The notes below the pieces were generated by a model. The model was given only the letters and a program-made list of their open reading frames with translations. It ran no database searches and was not told where the DNA came from. Positions 63,453 to 64,000 of a stretch of 64,000 nt of DNA are shown one piece after another. The stretch covers positions 2,356,001-2,420,000 of the forward strand of contig NZ_CP077369.1 in the NCBI RefSeq assembly GCF_019048525.1, read 5' to 3'. The stretch's first letter is position 1; every line of letters starts with the position of its first letter. The position numbers were made by a program, and so were the translations under genes. This stretch comes from Acinetobacter lwoffii (GTDB lineage: Bacteria; Pseudomonadota; Gammaproteobacteria; Pseudomonadales; Moraxellaceae).

Positions 63453-64000
63453 TTAGTTCGCTTCAGCCGCTGTGGAGGCAATATGCTGAGCCAGTAACTC
63501 TCTGAGTTTAAATTTCTGGATTTTCCCTGATGGGGTCATCGGAATTTCATCCCAGATCTCCAAACGTTCCGGAAGATATTGCATAGCCAGATTATGAGTT
63601 TTCAGGAAATCTACCAGCTCATTAAAACTTAACGGCTTTGTCTGATCTTTCAGCTTGATGATTGCACAGGCACGCTCGCTCATTCGCTCATCTGCATAAG
63701 CCACTAAAGCTACTGTGGCGATATTCGGATGCTTATAAAGTAGTGATTCAATTTCCGCGACCGGAATATTTTCTCCACCACGAATAATCACATCCTTCTT
63801 ACGTCCGCAAATCCGAATATAGCCATGCTCGTCCTGATAGGCAATATCGCCAGTATCAAACCCGCCTTCGGCATCCGTATCATTCAAATGTGGACGTTTT
63901 AAATAACCGCCAAAATTTGAACAGGTGCGGATCATCAAACGCCCGGATTCATTCACGGCTTTGGTCTGACCTTTTTTATTCACGATCTTGATTTCAACAC
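63453..64000 (-). CDS. acyl-CoA ligase, C-terminal part (runs off the window)
   Basis: The reading frame enters from the right edge without a start, so the visible part is the C-terminal 182 residues of an AMP-binding ligase. It shows DTGDIAYQDEHGYIRICGRKKDVIIRGGENIPVAEIESLLY and the final MTPSGKIQKFKLREL with the catalytic Lys. The style resembles medium-chain or cyclohexanecarboxylate-type CoA ligases. The N-terminal part lies beyond 64000. A GTG at 63983 is internal and not the start. Confidence 0.85.
   Translation of the reverse strand, partial: VEIKIVNKKGQTKAVNESGRLMIRTCSNFGGYLKRPHLNDTDAEGGFDTGDIAYQDEHGYIRICGRKKDVIIRGGENIPVAEIESLLYKHPNIATVALVAYADERMSERACAIIKLKDQTKPLSFNELVDFLKTHNLAMQYLPERLEIWDEIPMTPSGKIQKFKLRELLAQHIASTAAEAN

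Noticed and set aside
1-64000. tRNA, rRNA or CRISPR arrays
   Set aside because: No TPsiC-like arms with matching stems, rRNA segments or spaced repeats were seen by eye.

Overview
The window looks like a chromosomal segment of an Acinetobacter species (Moraxellaceae). Support comes from the low GC content, a type VI secretion (T6SS) cluster of Acinetobacter type (a tagX-like M15 peptidase, no tssJ), a pmrCAB operon whose proteins resemble those of A. baumannii, and a complete chromosomal dif site, which places the window at the replication terminus. No rRNA, tRNA or CRISPR array was seen.

Layout. 1-10.7 kb: housekeeping genes (ybaK, a secreted beta-propeller, the tusDCB-tusE tRNA-sulfur relay, a GalE-like epimerase, fumC behind a Fur-box-like sequence), small hypothetical genes and two AT-rich gene-poor stretches with a short repeated motif. 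10.7-31.7 kb: an esterase, then a two-block divergent T6SS cluster (tagX-tssL-tssK-tssA-tssH leftward; a secreted protein, tssB-tssC-hcp-tssE-tssF-tssG, a 479-residue membrane protein, tssM and an OmpA-like gene rightward). No vgrG, PAAR, tagF or tssJ gene is present. 31.8-33.3 kb: a 1482-bp insertion sequence with a 5-bp target duplication directly against the XerC arm of dif (33296-33323). 33.4-41.1 kb: a broken AMP-ligase gene, a thermostable-hemolysin-family gene, dgkA-pap2, and eptA-pmrA-pmrB. Direct repeats matching the PmrA box lie upstream of eptA, dgkA and the hemolysin gene, so the locus looks like a lipid A modification regulon. 41.3-44.3 kb: a Rieske oxygenase and a reverse-order hipA-hipB pair with a long inverted repeat at its start.

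44.5-52.5 kb: a GABA/glutamate module (gabD, gabT, glutamate dehydrogenase, a MocR/GabR-type regulator and a GabP-type permease). Three paired copies of a GAGCC-type operator, all with 24-bp spacing, tie the genes together. 52.9-54.1 kb: a stress-type SDR and a small Lys/Glu-rich protein. 54.2-62.5 kb: a valine-catabolism operon (mmsA, mmsB, acyl-CoA synthetase, acyl-CoA dehydrogenase, enoyl-CoA hydratase, 3-hydroxyisobutyryl-CoA hydrolase) with a divergent LysR gene. The window ends with a DJ-1/PfpI protein and the 3' part of an acyl-CoA ligase gene.

The strongest new observations are the dif site with its adjacent insertion sequence, the three PmrA-box-like repeats, the shared MocR operators, the HipAB inverted repeat, and a possible thiolase-like domain in the unnamed T6SS membrane protein. 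All function calls come from reading the sequence; no database search was run.
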